From Glaciecola sp. HTCC2999 (lineage in GTDB: Bacteria > Pseudomonadota > Gammaproteobacteria > Enterobacterales > Alteromonadaceae), in NCBI GenBank assembly GCA_949498985.1, contig CATECQ010000002.1, forward strand, positions 1 through 56,429: DNA of 56,429 nt. Direction: 5' to 3'. Under the pieces are notes generated by a model, which was given only the letters and a program-made list of their open reading frames with translations, had not been told where the DNA came from and searched no databases. How positions within the stretch are numbered: position 1 is the stretch's first letter; the number at the start of each line of letters is the position of its first letter. The translations under genes and the position numbers were made by a program. This document shows positions 44,114 through 53,256 of this stretch, in pieces.

Positions 44114-47100
44114 TTAAATTGATATGTCTCTCATCTGCTTTAATGTAGACCCAAATTGGCTTCGCACAACTGGGTTAAATTCATAAATACCCATAAAGTT
44201 AATGTGCGCCCAAGCGATAACAGAGCCAGTCGTTATTGATTCAATGACATTCATACGTTCATCATGTGAATCAAGAGACAAACAATAGTCAGACAAAAAT
44301 AAGTAGTTCCATAGAATAATCATATTGCGTAACAAGGTATTACTGGCCATGACCAATTGAATCTCGTCCTGCAGACCGACTTGTAACTTACCGTTTCTTC
44401 CAAACAGTACTTTGTCTGCAAGTTTTTGACCTAACTCGACTCTGTTAAGCTGCTTCTGAATATTTTGCCTGAGCGCTTCATCGTCTACATAGTTTAAAAT
44501 GAAGTGGGTCTTTAGCAAGCGTCCGAATTCTTTAAAGGCTTTATATAGTATGTTGTCTCGCTCACTACTGGATAACATTTTTAACATTTGTGAAGCACTG
44601 CAGCGCTTCAATTTCATAGACGCCATAAGCCTTAATATATCATCCCAATTTTCCAATATAAGTTTCTTATTGATTTGCGTCTTTGGCGCTAATGGCGAAT
44701 CAGAGTATTTGCTGGTTTTTTTAGACTCATAAGCATAAAGAGTCTGATGATGAACATTTTTAATGCGTGGTGCAAAAGACACGTCCATGAAATGCAAGCC
44801 CGCAAAAACAGCTTCAGTATAACCATGCGTGTCGGTGCTATGAAAGTGCTCCTCTGTATCGTCTTGCATTAATGCATGTTTTGATGAAACTAACCCTTCA
44901 AGGACATAAGGCGCCTCGCGATCTGATGACGTTAATACATTGACATGAAAAAATGACTGCTTTTCGTCAAGAAAACTATTAACGCTTATCCCTTGTTCTT
45001 TGCCGTAATATTTGTATGAATAATTTGCAAGCAAAGAGTTCACGTTAACCACAACTTTCTTACCATCGCTACTTGAATGTAGTCTCCCATCATTTTCATT
45101 ATATATGGTGGGTAAGGAGAGCGATTGGATCGTTTTGACTAAAAGATCATTTGCTCGTTGGAAATTTTGAGCAGATATCCATGAATTTTCAGTATCTTTT
45201 AACGCTTTTTCTGAAAATAACTTACTTGCCCTAGCAAGCTCTGTATGACCCAAGTTTGTCCCTAAACTTAATATTGTGGCAAACAGTAAGCGCACGTCTA
45301 CTTCAGATTTACCAGCACGTGGAAGACGATTACGAAAACAGCCTGAAAAATCAGTATGCCGGTTTATTTCGAACATGACATCTTGAAGCGTAATTGAGCG
45401 GGAAGCTCCCAACAGCGTGGGTATGTATTTCGCGATTGAAAATTCGGGGTCTGGATATTTAATCCGCCAGGTACCATCTTCTTTTGTCGAAAAATGTGAG
45501 TTTTCATTGTTGTTAATCCGCTTAATGACGTCCTCAAATTTTCTCGTTACGCTCTGACCAATGTCGGCAAGTAACGCTTTTCCATCTGAAAACTTTTCAA
45601 GCGATGCTGCTGCCAACAGCCTTTTTCGATGATGACTCCACTCTTCGATACCAATCATATAACTTGGCGTTTGTCTGTAACGATAGGAATAAGTTAACGT
45701 TAATGACTTGTTCTTTAGTCCCTTCGCCACGCTCATGAATAGGAACGTCCGATATTTGTTTATTGGATTGATATCGTCTTCTTCATTTAGGTGAGCCAAT
45801 TCGATTTTACTTAAGAACGCAGTAGGTGAGTCTTCATCAATACTTTTTGGCTGGGATAAGTAGAAGGTTATGGCATCTAACAGTCCTTGATCTTTGCTTT
45901 GCTTGTCAAAGCTCATAGACTTAATAAGCGGACCTAATGTGCGCTGGAGTTTAATGCTGTTTTCAAACAGCGAGCGATAATAATCAGCATGGGTAGCTAG
46001 TTTAGTAATACTGTTTCCAACACGTTCAATATGCTTTTCAAAATAAGGGTTTTCGGCATTAAAAAAAGCACTTATTAGCTGGTGTGCGCGCTCGTTTCGT
46101 TCTTCAAAAGACAAATCCGCATCTTGGGTGATGGAATATACTAGCTCTAACACTCTCTTGGCATCTTTTGCACTATTTAGTACTGTCTTATTAGCCTCAA
46201 GTGTACTGACTCGTTGCTCGTCGCGTTTGGTCCGCTCGTTACCTTTTGCTTTGTTTGTAAATTGTTTAACTACTTTTAAAATAGCATCAGCAGAAAAATC
46301 ATGGCGCTTATAAAACTGATCATAAATAAAAGACAAATAGTAAAGCGACTGTTTGTTGTCATTTTTCAATCGCCTGATTTCATCGTTATTCCCTAAGTAG
46401 ATCGCATCTGAAAAATGCTTAATCGCTTCGTCTGTGAGCCCCATTTTTTTGTAAACAGGTGATAGTTCAAAAAAGTGCTCGCCAAACACCTGTAGTATTG
46501 CCGCATTTTGATTGAGGATCCTTTGGCCAAGGCCTTGATCGATTCTCTTTAACTCTCTGATGCTATATAGATGCGATTGCGCAGAAAAAAACTGCAACAG
46601 CGACTTTTTCTTTTTGAGTGATAATGACTTTTCAACCAAATCAAGCATCCGTGTTTCATAAGAATGAAAAGCAGTCGAGATAATGTCAACAAACTGATTA
46701 TATGAGGGGATCTCGACGCGACGCATCCAACAATAAGAGACAAGTGCAAACAACATATCTTCTTTGTTCATGCGGATGGATACTAAGCTGTCTGCATGTG
46801 CTGCTAATAGTGCATTCGTGTTAGATGTCATCGCTTGCCAGTTGTATTGCGCAAGTATTTGTTTCTTTTGCCGAGAGGCAATTTCTGGCGAATACGTCGA
46901 TAAATCAATAGTGCTTTTAAGTGATAGTACTTTTGTTGCCCTTTTTATATCGGCGTCAATATAGCGACTTGTTTCAAAAAACCGTCCCTTTGCTTGAAAG
47001 TAGGCCTTTGACACTAAGTAACCAACCTTGGCAACGTCAGATTGCATTTTGTTCAATATCTTTTTAGTTTCGACATCTAAAGTGAAATAGCCAATAGTTG

Positions 47101-47173
47101 CTTCTTTCGTTAGTTTTGGTACGCTATCAAACGCTCGCTTTCTCGCTGAAGAAAGTACTTTCATTTTCGCCAT
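44114..47173 (-). mobile_element. tnpA: Tn3-family transposase TnpA
   Basis: A 1019-aa transposase of the Tn3 family. The N-terminal region matches the DUF4158-type DNA-binding part. The C-terminal DDE catalytic domain has Asp703 (SSSDGKK), Asp781 (STDTHGYTE) and Glu913 (NRVELG). The spacings of 78 and 132 residues are close to those in Tn3 itself (76 and 130), so the triad looks intact and the enzyme may be active. GGA eight bases before the ATG at 47173 sets the start; the longer frame to 47314 covers the promoter. No resolvase gene is seen next to it, and I could not define terminal inverted repeats. Confidence 0.93.
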
Positions 47174-47229
47174 TTTATCATTCCTTTTAGTTATTAAAAT
47201 CAACCTATCAATTACGTTATCTCTAAAAA

Positions 47230-47330
47230 CGTGCAGTGTACACTGTTGAAATCTAAAGAAATGGTAATTAAAAACGCAATATATATAACTGTATGGTCTT
47301 ACTAAGCGTGTCATTTTCGTGTAGTGTACA
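47230..47330. repeat. Two direct repeats between tnpA and the SprT-like gene
   Basis: CGTGCAGTGTACA (47230-47242) and CGTGTAGTGTACA (47318-47330) differ at one position and are 88 bases apart. The first extends into a perfect 12-bp palindrome CAGTGTACACTG (47234-47245). They occupy the divergent promoter region of tnpA and the SprT-like gene. They could be operators for a common repressor or part of a resolution site. Confidence 0.55.
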
Positions 47331-47339
47331 AAAGATAAT

Positions 47340-48170
47340 GTGTCAATAATTCACGGATGTTCATCAGCAAAAATGTCGCCCACTAACGAACTCTACGCGC
47401 CTCTGATAAAGGCATTTGACCACTTTAATCGCGCATTATTTAATAACGAATTGCCGCCTGTCATTTTTACTGTCCAACGTAAGAAGAACGTGATGGGGTT
47501 CTTCGCAGCAAAACGGTGGGGGAATGCGCAAGGTGAGCTCTGCAGTGAGTTAAGTATTAATCCTTCCTATTTTGCTTCGTCGAGAATAATAGAAGTTTTT
47601 CAGACCTTGGTTCATGAGATGGTGCATGCATGGCAATTCCATTTTGGTCTGCCCAGCGAGGGTCATTATCATAATAAAGAGTGGGCGCAGAAGATGATGG
47701 ACATAGGCTTGATGCCCTCAGATACTGGGGAGCCGGGTGGGGCGATTGTCGGACGCAATATGAGCGACTTTATTATGAAGCAGGGCGCGTTTATGCAAGC
47801 GGCTAACGAGCTTCTAGATGACAAAACGTTCAATTTACGCTGGGTTGACCGCTTAGCCCTACCTAAACTTTACGAGCCGATAATTGTTGATAATCCAGTA
47901 TTTAAACCAAATTCGCAAGTTGAACACTGCGCTCATGCAAGTGATCTCATAAATGCAAACGTCATTTCGCTGCGGGATGAAGCGCAGTTCGCATCATTTG
48001 CATCTCAGCGCGAGGACTTTTCGTCAATGCAGGATTTTTTAATCCCAGAAGTAGCAAAACGCCAAACACGATCAAAGTATGTGTGCCCTGGGTGCAGCAC
48101 TAAAATTTATGGCAAAGCGTCACTAAATGTTATTTGCGGTGATTGCGAGTTACCATTCATAAAGGAATAA
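47340..48170 (+). CDS. SprT-like zinc metalloprotein of the Tn3 element
   Basis: A 276-aa SprT-like protein. The zinc protease motif HEMVH has His92, Glu93 and His96, and a C-terminal zinc ribbon contains CPGCSTKIYG...CGDC. Similar plasmid and transposon proteins occur beside Tn3-family transposases in gammaproteobacteria. SprT/Spartan-type proteins digest DNA-protein crosslinks in eukaryotes; the bacterial role is unproven. The GTG at 47340 has only a weak ribosome site; the conserved part begins at the ATG at 47373 (MSPTNELYAPL), which may be the true start. It is divergent from tnpA and shares its promoter region. Confidence 0.85.
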   Translation: MSIIHGCSSAKMSPTNELYAPLIKAFDHFNRALFNNELPPVIFTVQRKKNVMGFFAAKRWGNAQGELCSELSINPSYFASSRIIEVFQTLVHEMVHAWQFHFGLPSEGHYHNKEWAQKMMDIGLMPSDTGEPGGAIVGRNMSDFIMKQGAFMQAANELLDDKTFNLRWVDRLALPKLYEPIIVDNPVFKPNSQVEHCAHASDLINANVISLRDEAQFASFASQREDFSSMQDFLIPEVAKRQTRSKYVCPGCSTKIYGKASLNVICGDCELPFIKE

Positions 48171-48516
48171 CCGCTAATCAGGTTTAGCATGTTATCGCTA
48201 GCCACGAGTCTATTTATCTTATTTTCATTTTGCATGCCACCGAGAGTTTAGATTGTATCATCCAAATTATGTCATACTGATTTAATCATCTTATAAAAGT
48301 TCAATTGCATGTAATTAGCATAAATTAATATGTTGCCCTTACCGTTGCTCCTTTGAACTTAAGTTGCTTGCGTTAATACTAACTCACTAGATGTCGCATA
48401 AATGTACCGCTATCATTTCGCGATTAAAAGTTAAATAACAATGCTACAATAACTCATTTGACCTTATGCGAGACCATTAACTACTTCTTTTATAGTAGTA
48501 ATTAAACAATGGCTTC
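48171..48516. other. Intergenic region after the SprT-like gene
   Basis: 346 bases, AT-rich, with no ORF I can support. A small hairpin (ACTACT and AGTAGT arms, 48480-48499) lies just downstream of the merR-type stop and could be a weak terminator, though no U-run follows. One end of the Tn3 element probably falls near here, but its repeat could not be identified. Confidence 0.5.
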
Positions 48517-48900
48517 TTAGCAGTCTCCTTTCAACCCTTCTAAAATTGGGCATTCGGGTTGTTCACTCAATTTGCATTGCTTGACCAACGATTGCAAAAA
48601 CGTCATTGCGCTTTTCAATTCTTGTATTTTTATTTGTAAATCTTTCTTCTTGTGTTCTGAAAGCGCCAGTATCGTTGTTCTGTCTTTCACAGAATCGAAC
48701 TGTATAAGTTGCTTGATTTCAGCAATAGAAAAACCTGCTAACTTTGCATTTTTTATAAATTGCAATTTTTCTATGTGCGATAGTGCATATTGACGAATAC
48801 CAGTTTGATTTGAAGGTATGTCTAATAATTGCTCGCGTTGGTAATAACGTATTGTTTCGACGCTCACATTCGCTTTGTTGGCAAGTTCACTAATTTTCAT
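48517..48900 (-). CDS. MerR-family metal regulator
   Basis: A 127-aa MerR-family activator. The N-terminal winged helix (ISELANKANVSVETIRYYQRE) is followed by a dimerisation helix and a C-terminal loop with Cys109, Cys117 and Cys127. It looks like a mercury-type MerR in size and tail, but position 82, which is Cys in true Hg(II) MerR proteins, is Glu here. The metal is therefore uncertain. It is divergent from the glutaredoxin-MauE gene and a MerR-type operator lies between them. Confidence 0.85.
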   Translation of the reverse strand: MKISELANKANVSVETIRYYQREQLLDIPSNQTGIRQYALSHIEKLQFIKNAKLAGFSIAEIKQLIQFDSVKDRTTILALSEHKKKDLQIKIQELKSAMTFLQSLVKQCKLSEQPECPILEGLKGDC

Positions 48901-48911
48901 TTTTTTACCTC

Positions 48912-48943
48912 TTGACTCCGTACCTAACTACGTAGTTTATCAT
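48912..48943 (+). promoter_or_regulatory. MerR-type promoter and operator for the glutaredoxin-MauE gene
   Basis: -35 TTGACT (48912-48917) and -10 TATCAT (48938-48943) are separated by a long 20-bp spacer, typical of MerR-family promoters. In the spacer an imperfect dyad has ACTCCGTAC on the left and ACTACGTAGT on the right, centred on CTA. Confidence 0.7.
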
Positions 48944-48976
48944 GCGTGTTATCGTAAATTAAGACAAAGGTTATTT

Positions 48977-49702
48977 ATGAGTAAAACAGCAACATTGTAT
49001 AGAATGGAAACCGCAAAGCATACTTGCCCCTTTGGTTTAAGAGCTAAGGATTTACTTAAGCGGCAAAACTATCATGTTGACGATAGGGTTCTAAAGAGTC
49101 GTGAAGAGATAGAAAAAATAAAAGATAAGCTTGATGTTGAAACAACACCGCAAGTTATTATTGATGAAAAAAGAATCGGCGGTTTTGAAGATTTAGAACG
49201 TTTCTTCGGTAAATCTAAAAAAGAAGACGATACCTCATATTTCCCCGTGGGTGCATTATTTTCCATTGCCGCATTATTGGCGGCCGGTTTATCGTTTCAA
49301 TCATCCTCTGCTTTTCAAGTTGCAGATACCATCATGCTCTTTATCGGTCTGTCGATGATTATGCTTGGTTTACTCAAGTTGCAAAATATCGACGGGTTCG
49401 TGAATGGCTTTTTAGGGTATGACATATTAGCACGCCGTTATGTGCCGTACGCCTTTGTGTATCCGTTTGCAGAAGTCACCGCTGGGCTTTTAATGGTTAG
49501 CGGTTTATTTCCATACATCTCGGTTCCGCTAATGTTGTTTATTGGCGGCGTGGGTGGTATTTCAGTGTTTAAAGCAGTGTATATCGATAAACGAGACTTA
49601 AAATGTGCGTGTGTAGGAGGTGGATCAAATGTGCCATTGGGCTTTGTTTCATTTTCTGAAAATACAGTGATGGTTGGTGCGGCGATATGGATGATAATCT
49701 AG
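48977..49702 (+). CDS. Glutaredoxin-MauE fusion membrane protein
   Basis: A protein of about 241 residues. The N-terminal 85 residues form a glutaredoxin-like domain with HTCPFG (Cys17) and the cis-proline loop TTPQVIID; only the first active-site Cys is present. The rest is a MauE/DoxX-type membrane domain of four helices ending with a CACVGG motif. MauE-type proteins handle thiol redox, so the fusion may reduce a metal-bound or disulfide target. AAGG six bases upstream supports the ATG at 48977. It is controlled by the divergent MerR protein. Confidence 0.83.
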   Translation: MSKTATLYRMETAKHTCPFGLRAKDLLKRQNYHVDDRVLKSREEIEKIKDKLDVETTPQVIIDEKRIGGFEDLERFFGKSKKEDDTSYFPVGALFSIAALLAAGLSFQSSSAFQVADTIMLFIGLSMIMLGLLKLQNIDGFVNGFLGYDILARRYVPYAFVYPFAEVTAGLLMVSGLFPYISVPLMLFIGGVGGISVFKAVYIDKRDLKCACVGGGSNVPLGFVSFSENTVMVGAAIWMII

Positions 49703-49797
49703 GATGCATCTTATTGAGATGGACATATTCACTGACACGCTGAGACTACTATCCAAACGAACTTATCCAACGGTAAAATTTTGTTTATAATAAAAAC

Positions 49798-50034
49798 ATG
49801 AAAAGACATTGTGTAGTGAAAAGCTAAATAATAATCGTTGCCTTGCTGACATCACAGCTTGGCAATGCATTTGCTTTTGCGCCGCCCATGCAAGATTGTG
49901 GTATGGAAATGTTGTCTAACACTTACCAAAGCTCGCATGAAATGATGACTGATATGGCGCAAATCATGCCATGCCAAATGGACTGTTGTGACATGACTTC
50001 TACTACGTCGTGTTGTGAAGGAGAGGGCCAGTGA
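49798..50034 (+). pseudogene. Cys/Met-rich secreted protein with stop codon in its signal peptide
   Basis: Reading from the ATG at 49798 gives MKRHCVVKS, then an in-frame TAA, then IIIVALLTSQLGNAFAF, the rest of a signal peptide, followed by a 50-residue Cys/Met-rich domain (CGMEM, MPCQMDCCDM, CCEGEG). The intact ancestral gene probably encoded a small periplasmic copper- or silver-binding protein. A TTG at 49843 can start an ORF downstream of the stop, but it would lack the positive n-region. It is probably broken. Confidence 0.65.
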
Positions 50035-50140
50035 AGCTCGCTTATTTCAGCAAACGCGTCTAATAGGTTTGCGCCTTTTGTAAAGTGCGCCTGCATGTTC
50101 ACTATCGTTGTTACACTCATTTATTCTACGAGTAAGTTTT

Positions 50141-50776
50141 ATGTTTACATTATTTCAAAAAAACAAGCAAATATGGTCTCAACACCATACGTTTAAACCC
50201 TACAAAGCACAGTCATACAAAACAGCTAAAACCTTTATCGCTGGTTTAGTCTTTATTCAGTCATCCTGTCTATTAGCGCAATCACCCTCAAACCAACCAC
50301 AGCAAACGTTAACGCTTCAAGATACGATTGAAATAGCACTTAGCAATGATGAGTGGCTAATAAAGAGTGAATTAACGCGGTCGAGGCTTAATTGGCGGTA
50401 TTTGGTTGCTGTACTTAGAAAACTTTAACTTTTCAGTCGCCGTGGGTGTTGGCTTTATTGCACTTGCAGGCGTGGCAGTGGAAATTGGAATAATTATGCT
50501 GGCATATTTAGACAATAAAGTGAAAGAGTTAGGCGACAATTATAACCAAGATGTTTTAAAAAATGCGGTGATTGAAGGCTCACAAATGCGAATAAGGCCG
50601 GTCATGATGACGTTTACTTCCATTATATTTGGTTTGCTGCCAGTCATGTACGGCACGGGTACGGGATCAGAAGTGATGAGCCGCATTGCTGCGCCAATGG
50701 TGGGGGAATGGTCAGCGCCTTAATACTTACGCTTATTGTGCTGCCTGCTGTTTATTATTTGTGGCGGCGTGCATAA
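50141..50776 (+). pseudogene. Deleted cusC-cusA remnant (RND metal efflux)
   Basis: The first part (50141 to about 50390) encodes a signal peptide and the start of a TolC/CusC-type outer-membrane protein (TLTLQDTIEIALSNDEWL). From about 50394, in another frame, the sequence becomes the C-terminus of a CusA-type pump: GGIWLLYLENFNFSVAVGVG, GVAVEIGIIMLAYL, GSQMRIRPVMMTF and GTGTGSEVMSRIAAPMVG. One G is missing from the homopolymer near 50702-50706; adding it restores MVSALILTLIVLPAVYYLW. An internal deletion has removed the rest of cusC, cusB and most of cusA. No function is expected. Confidence 0.9.
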
Positions 50777-50785
50777 ATAGACAGA

Positions 50786-50816
50786 CAAAATAAGCGGCAG
50801 CAGGCTCTGTCGCTTA
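50786..50816 (-). terminator. Terminator-like hairpin after the PbrR-like gene
   Basis: Arms TAAGCGGCAG and CTGTCGCTTA (one mismatch) enclose CAGGCT. On the minus strand it is followed by TTTTG, downstream of the PbrR-like stop. It may act on the RND remnant side too. Confidence 0.5.
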
Positions 50817-50850
50817 TACACTTAGTAAAAAACTCAAGTCCTATTATTAT

Positions 50851-51267
50851 TTAATTAGTTGACGTTCGAGAAGTAACGATATTATCCAATTGCTGTAAGA
50901 CCCCGCAGTCTTTTACTTTTTTATCATCCTCACAAGCTGAACGAAATGAAAGAAGTGTCTTTTGTAATGCATTCAACTCAATGATGCGACTTTCGATATC
51001 TTTAATATGCTTATCAATTGTCGCATTGACACTTTCGCAACTATTGTCCGGGTTCGCGCGCGTTTCAAGAACTAGACTAATCTCTTCAAGCGTCATATCC
51101 AGCGCTCGGCATTGCTTAATAAACAGCAACTGCTTTAGCGCTTCGTCCGAGTAAAGTCGATAATTCGATTGCGTGCGCTGTGGTGCTGCTAACAACGCCT
51201 TTCGTTCATAAAAGCGAATAGTTTGGATACTTAGGCCTGTTTTATCTGCTAACTGTCCTATTTTCAT
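50851..51267 (-). CDS. MerR-family Pb/Cd-type regulator (PbrR/CadR-like)
   Basis: A 138-aa MerR-family regulator. The N-terminal helix-turn-helix (IGQLADKTGLSIQTIRFYER) is standard. Metal-site cysteines are Cys77, Cys112 and Cys121, with the CX8C spacing of PbrR-type sensors (the CadR type has CX6C). It should sense Pb(II), Cd(II) or Zn(II) and activate the divergent CDF gene by untwisting its 19-bp-spaced promoter. The operator between the genes is a perfect dyad. Confidence 0.88.
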   Translation of the reverse strand: MKIGQLADKTGLSIQTIRFYERKALLAAPQRTQSNYRLYSDEALKQLLFIKQCRALDMTLEEISLVLETRANPDNSCESVNATIDKHIKDIESRIIELNALQKTLLSFRSACEDDKKVKDCGVLQQLDNIVTSRTSTN

Positions 51268-51286
51268 TTTACTTTACCTGATGCGC

Positions 51287-51317
51287 TTGACTCTATACCA
51301 AGTATAGAGTTTACACT
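51287..51317 (+). promoter_or_regulatory. PbrR/CadR-type promoter and operator
   Basis: -35 TTGACT (51287-51292), spacer 19 bp, -10 TACACT (51312-51317). The spacer holds a perfect dyad with arms ACTCTATAC and GTATAGAGT around CAA (51290-51310). This is the classic MerR-family arrangement for the gene at 51351. Confidence 0.9.
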
Positions 51318-51350
51318 TGTGTAATGAGTCAGTAAAGCGAGTGTTTTTTT

Positions 51351-51977
51351 ATGAGTGGGTGTGGGTGCGACATTGAAATCAAAGACCAAGAACAAAAAAG
51401 GGTGTTGTATTGGTTATTAGGCATTAATGCCGTGATGTTCGTGGTTGAGATGAGCGTAGGTCTGTTAGCAGACTCAACAGCGCTTATCGCAGATTCATTG
51501 GATATGCTAGCGGATGCGGTCGTGTATGGTATTGGTATTTATGCAGTGGGCAAAACCATTATTCTCAAAGCAAACGCCGCAAAAATAAGTGGCTATTTTC
51601 AATTAATACTTGGCCTCATTATTTTATTTGATATTGCTCGTCGTTCGATATTAGGAAGTGATCCAGAGTCATTGTTAATGATGGGGATGGGTTTTGTTGC
51701 CCTAATCGCCAACGTCATATGTTTATTAATCATTAGAAAACAGAAGAGTGGCGAAGTACATATGCGAGCAAGTTGGATTTTCTCGGCAAACGACGTCATT
51801 GCCAACATGGGCGTAATATTAGCTGGCGTGACGGTTTATCTATTTGACACTCGATGGCCCGATTTAGTGATTGGCCTTATTGTGTCTATCATTGTTTTAC
51901 GCGGTGCAATTTCAATATTAAAAGACGCCAAACAAGAGCTTCGCAATAACAGTCAATCTATCGGAGAAGCATTATGA
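51351..51977 (+). CDS. CDF-family cation transporter (short, Cys-rich N-terminus)
   Basis: A 208-aa cation diffusion facilitator with six helices and a CGC motif at the N-terminus (MSGCGCDIE). The metal sites in helices 2 and 5 read DSLDMLAD and NDVIAN, so the canonical HxxxD of zinc-type CDF proteins is changed to DxxxD and NDxxxN. That, with the adjacent PbrR-like regulator, suggests a softer or different metal than Zn. It overlaps the DUF3703 gene by four bases. Confidence 0.85.
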   Translation: MSGCGCDIEIKDQEQKRVLYWLLGINAVMFVVEMSVGLLADSTALIADSLDMLADAVVYGIGIYAVGKTIILKANAAKISGYFQLILGLIILFDIARRSILGSDPESLLMMGMGFVALIANVICLLIIRKQKSGEVHMRASWIFSANDVIANMGVILAGVTVYLFDTRWPDLVIGLIVSIIVLRGAISILKDAKQELRNNSQSIGEAL

Positions 51978-52339
51978 ATTTCACGCAAGCAGCAAAACCT
52001 TATGTAGAAGAAAAATTAAGAGATGCGCAACAAGCATTTACAAATAAAGATGATGATGCAGGATTTAAAGCCTTAGAAGATGCACATGTGATTGGTCAGC
52101 ATTCAACTTATCACCATACCCGAGTGCACTATGAAATGCTGAAACTTGGATTAAAACACAAGAACATGAAAGAAGTATTTGGGCAAATATTTAGAATAAT
52201 AGGTGCCATAACGAAAACAGCGATAGGCTTATTACCAGAGGGTAACACGGGTGGTGCAAATGTTAGCCCATTCAAGCCCATGCCAGTTTCGCCTGCAAAT
52301 AAAGCAATCTTGGATAAGATTAAACATGCACAGTCATAA
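51974..52339 (+). CDS. DUF3703-family protein
   Basis: A 121-aa soluble protein of the DUF3703 family with several His residues (HVIGQHSTYHHTRVHYEML) in a predicted helical region. DUF3703 genes are commonly found beside CDF and MerR genes in metal-resistance clusters; function is unknown. It overlaps the upstream CDF gene by four bases (ATGA) and the next CDF gene by 14 bases. Confidence 0.82.
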   Translation: MNFTQAAKPYVEEKLRDAQQAFTNKDDDAGFKALEDAHVIGQHSTYHHTRVHYEMLKLGLKHKNMKEVFGQIFRIIGAITKTAIGLLPEGNTGGANVSPFKPMPVSPANKAILDKIKHAQS

Positions 52340-53237
52340 CCACTCACATAACCATACGCACTCAGATGGAAATTCTGACGATGCCTCAAGGCGCATTGGC
52401 TGGGCGTTCTTTTTAAATGTGGTGTTCACCATCATCGAGTTTATCGGTGGTTGGCTAACCAATAGCACCGCTATCATGGCAGACGCGGTACATGACCTCG
52501 GCGATAGTCTGTCAATTGGCACAGCGTGGGGATTGAACAAGCTTAGCGATAAATCAGCTAATAAAACCTTCTCATATGGATATAAACGCTTTTCTTTATT
52601 GAGCGCGTTGATTAACGGTTTAGTGCTAACGGTCGGCTCTATTTGGATATTGTTTGAAGCAGTCCCTCGTTTAGCAGAGCCTGAAATGCCCCAAGTAGAG
52701 GGGATGTTAGCTTTATCTATTTTTGGTATGGCAGTAAACGGTTTTGCCGCTTATAAACTAAGTGAAGGAACGTCATTAAACGAACGAGTGCTTAATTGGC
52801 ACTTGCTAGAAGATGTGCTCGGTTGGGTGGCAGTGTTTATTGTATCGATCGTCTTAATGTTTAAGCCATGGGCGATTTTAGATCCCATCCTGTCCATTGG
52901 CTTTACTTTGTTCATCCTCTTCAATGTGTTTCGTAACCTAAAAGAAACCCTGATGCTATTTTTACAGGCAACGCCAGATGAGGAGCAAATGTCAAAAATC
53001 CGAAACGATTTGCTTGCAAATGATAAGGTAAGTGACCTCCATCATTTTCATATTTGGTCTTTAGACGGCGAGCGAAATGTAATGACAGTCCATCTTGTTT
53101 TACAGGGTGAGGTGAACATTGAGCACATCCAGACATTGAAGCATAGCGTACAAACATCATTAGCAAAGTACGACTTTGAACACACTACAGTCGAAATAGA
53201 ATTTGCCGATGAACAATGTCGTGACGAAGTGAAATAG
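52326..53237 (+). CDS. CDF-family zinc/cadmium exporter (CzcD-like)
   Basis: A protein of about 303 residues with a His-rich N-terminus (HSHNHSHNHTH) and six helices. The metal sites in helices 2 and 5 are canonical: HDLGD and HLLED (HxxxD). A cytoplasmic domain (about 210-290) contains the metal-binding region HHFHIWSLDG. This is a CzcD/ZitB-type Zn/Cd/Co exporter. I chose the ATG at 52326, where the His-rich start begins, instead of a 25-residue longer frame. Confidence 0.9.
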   Translation: MHSHNHSHNHTHSDGNSDDASRRIGWAFFLNVVFTIIEFIGGWLTNSTAIMADAVHDLGDSLSIGTAWGLNKLSDKSANKTFSYGYKRFSLLSALINGLVLTVGSIWILFEAVPRLAEPEMPQVEGMLALSIFGMAVNGFAAYKLSEGTSLNERVLNWHLLEDVLGWVAVFIVSIVLMFKPWAILDPILSIGFTLFILFNVFRNLKETLMLFLQATPDEEQMSKIRNDLLANDKVSDLHHFHIWSLDGERNVMTVHLVLQGEVNIEHIQTLKHSVQTSLAKYDFEHTTVEIEFADEQCRDEVK

Positions 53238-53256
53238 GCTTGGTAGACTAGTACTC

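Noticed and set aside
44058-48961. TAATTTACGATA (44058-44069) and its inverse TATCGTAAATTA (48950-48961) as the ends of the Tn3 element
   Set aside because: Only 12 bases match, with no extension to the 38-bp length and no GGGG at the outer end. The right copy lies in the promoter of the glutaredoxin gene. I would not call the ends without a second copy to compare.
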